Origin: Candidatus Allofournierella pullistercoris
GTDB taxonomy: Bacteria; Bacillota; Clostridia; Oscillospirales; Ruminococcaceae
DNA: 37,709 nt
Assembly: GCA_018883715.1 (NCBI GenBank)
Contig: JAHLFP010000019.1
Coordinates: 1-37,709, forward strand
Reading direction: 5' to 3'
Every line of letters starts with the position of its first letter. Positions within the stretch are counted from its first letter, which is position 1. Shown here piece by piece: positions 33,338 through 37,709 of this stretch. A program made the position numbers and the translations under genes. The notes below the pieces were generated by a model that saw only the letters and a program-made list of their open reading frames with translations, did no database searches and was not told the DNA's origin.

Positions 33338-36048
33338 TTACATCAATTCATCCGGCACTGGCTGGGTGGAGTCGGTGCGCATACACCGCTCAATCCATTG
33401 CTGGCGGGTAATCAGTACCTCACGGGGTTTTGCGCCCTGGTGCGGGCCAATTACACCCATGGCTTCCATCTCGTCCATGAGACGTGCGGCACGGGCATAT
33501 CCTAGCTTGCAACGACGTTGCAGCAAGCTGGCGGAAGCCATTCCTGCATCAATGACCACCTCAATGGCCTGTTCCAGCATGGGGTCCTGACGCTCATCGC
33601 TGTCCTCCATGTCGGATGCGGCTTTTTCTGGCATTGCCTTCTGCTCCATCTCCGCAATCATGGCTTCGTCGTACTGGGCGCCACCACTCTGCTTGATGAA
33701 GTCCAGCACGGCGCTGATTTCCTCATCCTTTACATAAGTGCCCTGAATACGAAGGGGCTTGGACGCACCCACAGGCATAAACAGCATATCGCCCATACCC
33801 GCAGTTTCTCTGCACCTGCCGCATCCAGAATGGTTCGGCTGTCCACCTGGCTGGACACCGCAAAGGCAATTCGGCTGGGGATGTTTGCCTTAATCAAGCC
33901 TGTAATAACATCCACGCTGGGGCGCTGAGTTGCAACAATCAGGTGCATACCCGCCGCACGGGCTTTCTGGGCAATACGGCAGATGTAGTCCTCCACTTCT
34001 TTGCCTGCAACCATCATCAAGTCCGCCAGCTCGTCAATCACAATGGCGATGTAGGGCATCTTTTCCATGTCGTCCTGCTGGGCCGCCAGACGGTTGTAGC
34101 TTTTGATATCACGCACATTGCGGGCAGCAAACTCCCGGTAACGGCGTTCCATCTCTGCCACCGCACTGCCCAGCGCACCTGCGGCCTTGCGGGGTTCGGT
34201 CACAACCGGCATCAGCAGATGGGGAATGCCATTGTATTCTGCCAGTTCCACCACCTTGGGGTCAATCAGAATCAGCTTCACGTCTTCCGGGCTGGATTTA
34301 TACAAAAAGCTGATGATAATGCTGTTCACGCAAACCGACTTACCGCTACCGGTGGAACCTGCAATCAACAGGTGGGGCATCTTGCACAAATCCGCCACCT
34401 GTGCGTTACCTGCAATGTCCTTGCCCAGAGCCAGCGTCAAGGGCGATGCACTACGGGCATAAGTCTGGGATTCAAAAATGCCACGGATGCCCACCGGGCT
34501 GGATTTCCGGTTGGGAACCTCCACACCGACAGCAGGTTTGCCGGGAATGGGCGCTTCGATACGCACCCCGGCGGCCGCCAGATTCAAGGCAATGTCGTCC
34601 GCCAGACCCGTGATTTTACTAATCTTTACGCCAGCCAGGGGTTGCAACTCATACCGAGTAACAGAAGGCCCACGACAGATGTCCAGCACCCGTGTTTTTA
34701 CACCAAAGCTTTCCAGTGTACCCACCAGAATTTCAGCGTTTTTCTTCATTTCCTCTTCCACGCTGGGGTCATCCACCGCCACAATCTTTTCAAACAAATC
34801 CAGCGGCGGGTACTGATATGCGGGGGGAGCGGGTTCTTCCGGTTCTGCCTGTTCGGTTGTTGCGGCCGCCGCAGGGTTCAGGGGCTGTAAGGCTTCCTGC
34901 GCCACAGATTCATCCGGAGTCATCGCTTTTTGAACCAGCTCATTCAGCTGTGCCGGGTTCTGGAAGTCCACAGGCGCTTGCAGTACGTCCAGTTCTTCGT
35001 CTCCCTCTTCCAGTTCTGTGCTCTGGTGGAAATTCATCTCGATAGCACAGCCTTCCGGTTTGGGGTAAGGTTCAAAGCCCACATCGGAATTTTGCTGGGG
35101 CTCTTCCTCAAACAGGTGGGTTTCAAACTCGCTGGGAGGCTGGGGTCCAGTCTGTGCAGTCGGCTGTACAGGTACAGGAATCGGCTGTTCTTCCAGATAG
35201 TCCGAAGATTCCGGTTCGGGGTCCGGCCCCAGGTCAATGTCCACGGCGGAGCGGCGACGGAAGCGGCTTGCAAAGCCAGCATGGGGGTCTTGGGATGCCA
35301 TCTCCGCCTGCATGGCAAGCCGGTTGGCCTGTGCCCGTTCTTCCATGGCCTGGCGGCGCTCCTGTTCTTCCCGCTCCCATTCTTCCCGCTTGATGCGTGC
35401 TTCCTGGCGGCGAATCTCCCATTCCTGATTCCGTTCATCCCGTTTCAGTCTGGCCTCTTCCCGCTCCTGTTGCCAATCGCTGGTGTGAACCTCCACAAAG
35501 TTCCACAAATCCACAGGAGTCAGGCCCAGATACCACATCACAACGGCCACCAGTAAAATCAAAAGCAGAATGTTTGCCGCCGGATGACCACACAAGGCAA
35601 GGAGTGTACCTCCCACAAGGCCACCCAGCACACCGCCGCCTAAAAAGCTCTGTCCATTTTCGTACAACAGACCAATGGCCTGGAAAAAGTTCAGTCCTTT
35701 CAGGTCAATGGTGGAGAACACCACCGCCGTGCCGGAAAGCATCATGACAACCAGCAGGGACTTTGTCACCCTTGCCCAGACAGGCCGCTCCATGGCCACC
35801 AAAACCGCCAGATAAATCAAAAGCGGCCCTAACAGGTACATAGTAAACCCAAACACACCCAGCAGGAATGTGCGCAACCACGCCCACACGGATTCGCCGG
35901 GTATAAATCCCATGGTGATAAGTACGATGCCCAGCACAAACAAAAGAATACTCCAGCTTTGAGAGATTTCCCCCTGCTGTTTTCTGCTGGTTGTGCGCTT
36001 GCGAGTTGTGCCACTTTTGGAGCGGCTGCTTGCTTTTCGCTGTGCCAT
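33338..36048 (-). pseudogene. ftsK: FtsK/SpoIIIE DNA translocase, interrupted by a one-base frameshift near the C-terminus
   Basis: About 900 codons that together make a full FtsK/SpoIIIE. A basic N-terminus and four or five transmembrane helices (about 25-170) are followed by a charged coiled-coil linker (about 195-260), a Pro/Glu-rich region, then the motor with Walker [11 protein letters not shown] (about 560) and Walker [11 protein letters not shown] (about 671). The reading frame breaks at 33800/33801, codon 749, inside the invariant segment [10 protein letters not shown]-x-G-D-M-L. The first frame runs on to 33730 with unrelated residues. The rest ([18 protein letters not shown], then the gamma winged helix ending DELM) is in the next frame, 33338-33796. 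Restoring one base in CTGC_GGGT repairs the gene. ATG at 36048 is the probable start. It may be a sequencing error. Confidence 0.92.
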
Positions 36049-36134
36049 AATTTCTCTTTCCTTCACTCCATCCTTGCATCAAACAATTGTCAGCCACTTT
36101 TAACAAAGGGGCGACAATCTGCGTTTCTTCCTAT

Positions 36135-36162
36135 AAAAACAGCGGTCTTACAACCGTGCTGT
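36135..36162 (-). terminator. Terminator-like hairpin at the start of the ftsK transcript
   Basis: On the minus strand ACAGC (36162-36158) and GGT (36055-type block at 36157-36153 after a two-base bulge) pair with ACC and GCTGT (36046-type block ending 36139), followed by TTTTT (36139-36135). It begins about three bases after the predicted start of transcription, so it could act as an attenuator or 5' stabilising hairpin. Confidence 0.4.
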
Positions 36163-36171
36163 GGATTTTTT

Positions 36172-36200
36172 ATTATACCACATTCCTGCTTTAATTTCCA
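36172..36200 (-). promoter_or_regulatory. Promoter of ftsK
   Basis: On the minus strand TGGAAA (36200-36195) and TATAAT (36177-36172) are separated by 17 bases, with TGG before the -10 making it an extended -10 promoter. The predicted leader to the ftsK ATG is about 115 bases. Confidence 0.7.
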
Positions 36201-36249
36201 GCCATCCCGAAAGGCTCTTTTTTCAGGTTGCCTCGTTTTTTCTGCGCTC

Positions 36250-36279
36250 AAAAGCCCACCCTCCGTGCGGAAGATGGGC
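36250..36279 (-). terminator. Intrinsic terminator of the tepA-like gene
   Basis: On the minus strand GCCCA/TGGGC (36279-36275 with 36258-36254) and inner TCCG/CGGA arms form a hairpin followed by TTTT. It is 45 bases after the tepA-like stop codon, so tepA and ftsK are probably separate transcripts. Confidence 0.6.
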
Positions 36280-36323
36280 CATGTTGAGCATTTTTGAAGG
36301 TTATCTTGCGTTATCTGCGTGAA

Positions 36324-37046
36324 TCAAGCATCTGACTGGGATTTTTGTGCCTGATTTTGCTCGATCTGGGCATACAGATAGTCCAGCGCATCCCCAAGTC
36401 CACCAATCTCATCCATAAGACCTTCCTGCACCGCCTGCGGGCCAGCCAGCACCGTTCCCACGTCCATAATCAGCTCTCCGGTTTGCATCATCAGCTCCAC
36501 AAAACGTTCTTTGGTGATGTTGGAATGTCCGGTGACAAACCCGGCAATTCGTTCCTGCATCTGCTCAAAATAGCGCATGGTCTGGGGCACTCCCAGCACC
36601 AAACCAGAGTGACGAACCGGGTGGATGGTCATGGTTGCGGTTGGCACAATAAAGCTGTGCTGTGCGCTCACTGCCAGCGGAATACCGATGGAGTGGCCGC
36701 CTCCCAGTACCAGCGTGGCACTGGGCTTTGTCACCCCTGCAATCAGCTCTGCCAAGGCCAGCCCGGCTTCCACATCGCCGCCCACGGTATTCAGCACCAC
36801 CAGCAAGCCCTCGATGCTGGGGTCTTCCTGCACCGCCACCAGCTGTGGAATCACATGCTCGTATTTGGTCACCTTCTGGCCCTGTCCCGCATCCACATGG
36901 CCTTCTATCAACCCCACCACTGTCAGGCAATGGATGGAATGCCGTCCCTTTGTTTTAATAATGGAACCAGTTTCCAGCATATAGTCCTGCTCCAGTTGTT
37001 CCTGCTGTACCTGTGCATCGGTGGGAATCTGTTCTTGCTGTGGCAT
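36324..37046 (-). CDS. tepA: ClpP-like serine protease, TepA type
   Basis: A 240-residue member of the ClpP/crotonase fold protease group. The N-terminal acidic/Gln-rich stretch is followed by HCLTVVGLIEGH, VLNTVGGDVEAGLALAELI, TLVLGGGHSIGIPLAVSA (the serine of G-H-S-I-G is the nucleophile), ATMTIHPVRHSGLVLGVPQTM (histidine) and SNITKERFVELMMQTGEL. This block order is that of TepA (YmfB), which in Bacillus subtilis is encoded next to spoIIIE; the same neighbour, ftsK, is here. Its role in B. subtilis has been linked to protein export and spore outgrowth, but the substrate is uncertain. ATG at 37046 has AGGGGG upstream. Confidence 0.9.
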   Translation of the reverse strand: MPQQEQIPTDAQVQQEQLEQDYMLETGSIIKTKGRHSIHCLTVVGLIEGHVDAGQGQKVTKYEHVIPQLVAVQEDPSIEGLLVVLNTVGGDVEAGLALAELIAGVTKPSATLVLGGGHSIGIPLAVSAQHSFIVPTATMTIHPVRHSGLVLGVPQTMRYFEQMQERIAGFVTGHSNITKERFVELMMQTGELIMDVGTVLAGPQAVQEGLMDEIGGLGDALDYLYAQIEQNQAQKSQSDA

Positions 37047-37096
37047 AATCCGCCTGCCCCCTTCGTTTTTTTACAGTTTGCCACCCTATAGCAAAA

Positions 37097-37124
37097 AATA
37101 TACCTGATATTTTGGGGGATTCAA
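37097..37124 (-). promoter_or_regulatory. Promoter of the tepA-like gene
   Basis: On the minus strand TTGAAT (37124-37119) and TATATT (37102-37097) are 16 bases apart. It lies back to back with the rex promoter; only three bases separate the two -35 boxes. Confidence 0.5.
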
Positions 37125-37127
37125 CAT

Positions 37128-37157
37128 TTGACAAACACAAAGGCAATCCGCTATTAT
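37128..37157 (+). promoter_or_regulatory. Promoter of rex
   Basis: A consensus TTGACA (37128-37133) and TATTAT (37152-37157) are separated by 18 bases. Transcription would start near 37164, leaving a leader of about 110 bases that includes a GC-rich inverted repeat (CCGCC/GGCGG, about 37182-37204). Confidence 0.7.
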
Positions 37158-37274
37158 AGAAGGGTGGAAGAATCATGGCCCGCCGGGTTTGATATACAGG
37201 CGGACTTTTTCGTGCTGGGTTTTCTCAATAAGGCCCGGCTCGTTTCAATTTTACTCAAAGATGGTGACAGAACG

Positions 37275-37709
37275 ATGAATCATACACAAAACAAGGTTTC
37301 TCTTCCGGTAATCAAACGGTTGCCCAAATATTATCGCTATATCCGTCAGATGCAGGCCAATGGGGTGACCAAGGTTTCCTCCAGCGAACTGGCCCGCATG
37401 ATGGGTACCACCGCCAGCCAGGTTCGACAGGACTTTAACTGCTTTGGTGGCTTTGGTCAGCAGGGCATCGGCTACAACGTGGATGTCCTTCTGCACGAGA
37501 TTGGTCGCCTGCTGTTTGGCGATGGAGAAAAACTCCCCACCATTTTGATTGGTGCTGGTCGACTGGGCACCGCCGTATCCCGCTTTCTGACCACCGACAC
37601 CAATGGCTACAACCTGCTGGCTGTGTTTGACTCCAAGCAGGATATGGTGGGCAAGAATCTGGACGGCATTCCCATCCATCACATTGACGAGCTTGAGGAC
37701 TTCTGCGCC
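37275..37709 (+). CDS. rex: Redox-sensing transcriptional repressor Rex (3' end outside window)
   Basis: The first 145 codons of Rex, a homodimeric repressor that leaves its operator when NADH rises and controls fermentation and redox genes. The winged-helix domain is clear: VIKRLPKYYRYIRQMQ, VSSSELARMMGTTASQVRQDF and the invariant FGGFGQQGIGYNV. The Rossmann domain begins TILIGAGRLGTAVSRF, with the G-x-G-x-x-G nucleotide loop, and continues AVFDSKQDMVGKNLDGIPI. ATG at 37275 has GGTGA seven bases upstream. An ATG at 37261 opens only a five-codon frame. The C-terminal third lies beyond the window end. Confidence 0.95.
   Translation, partial: MNHTQNKVSLPVIKRLPKYYRYIRQMQANGVTKVSSSELARMMGTTASQVRQDFNCFGGFGQQGIGYNVDVLLHEIGRLLFGDGEKLPTILIGAGRLGTAVSRFLTTDTNGYNLLAVFDSKQDMVGKNLDGIPIHHIDELEDFCA

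Noticed and set aside
33796-33805. Programmed ribosomal frameshift in ftsK
   Set aside because: No slippery heptamer or downstream stimulatory structure at the break; the pattern is that of a plain one-base loss.

Overview
The window is a chromosomal stretch of about 50% GC (by eye) from a Gram-positive anaerobe of the class Clostridia, most likely an Oscillospiraceae/Ruminococcaceae-type gut bacterium. The signs are purine-rich Shine-Dalgarno sites (AGGAGG type), frequent GTG and TTG starts, the neighbour pair tepA-like / ftsK(spoIIIE), a Rex repressor, a pyruvate kinase with the extra C-terminal PEP-utiliser domain, and a one-operon cps/eps locus of the Firmicutes type. The family-level placement is an inference.

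Region 1 (1-15.9 kb, minus strand) is a long exopolysaccharide/capsule operon. It is read from a promoter near 15.9 kb towards base 1 and runs off the window. In transcription order it encodes a polyprenyl-phosphate sugar-1-phosphate transferase, a CpsB-type PHP tyrosine phosphatase, a membrane-anchored Ig-like protein, two consecutive Wzc-like chain-length regulator/tyrosine autokinases, and a GT4. A polysaccharide pyruvyl transferase, a second GT4, a Wzy-like polytopic membrane protein, a GT2, three more GT4s and the first codons of another GT2 follow. Genes are tightly packed (repeated 4-base ATGA overlaps), so one transcript is likely. Its leader holds a promoter followed by an intrinsic-terminator-like hairpin, a candidate attenuator. 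No flippase or nucleotide-sugar genes fall inside the window.

Region 2 (16-20 kb) holds single genes: an alpha/beta hydrolase (-), the tRNA t6A37 methyltransferase TrmO (+) and a CPA1/NhaP2-type cation:proton antiporter with tandem RCK_C domains (+). A 14-bp terminator stem separates the antiporter from region 3.

Region 3 (20-25.9 kb, minus) contains a MacB-like three-gene ABC cassette: ATPase, secreted membrane-anchored protein with a Met-Asp-Pro-Gly repeat, and FtsX/MacB-type permease. Upstream of it lie a YdcF/DUF218 protein and deoB.

Region 4 (25.9-27.3 kb) is a 1.4-kb gene-free gap. It carries two tandem copies of a roughly 490-bp non-coding element with imperfect terminal inverted repeats. 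A 5-bp AATGC direct repeat lies before, between and after the copies, so they look like an unclassified MITE-like element. A 15-bp palindrome identical to the element's right end, flanked by its own 5-bp duplication (CTAAA), sits at 17.04 kb and looks like an internally deleted relative.

Region 5 (27.3-37.7 kb) is core housekeeping: pyk (+), a decayed ABC-F fragment, and an Rrf2/IscR-like repressor with an excellent promoter and an adjacent palindrome. Next comes a three-gene operon (YgiQ radical SAM, secreted ComEC-like MBL hydrolase, DUF3006 protein). ftsK follows, interrupted by a one-base frameshift near its C-terminus, then tepA-like and, divergently, rex (cut by the window end).
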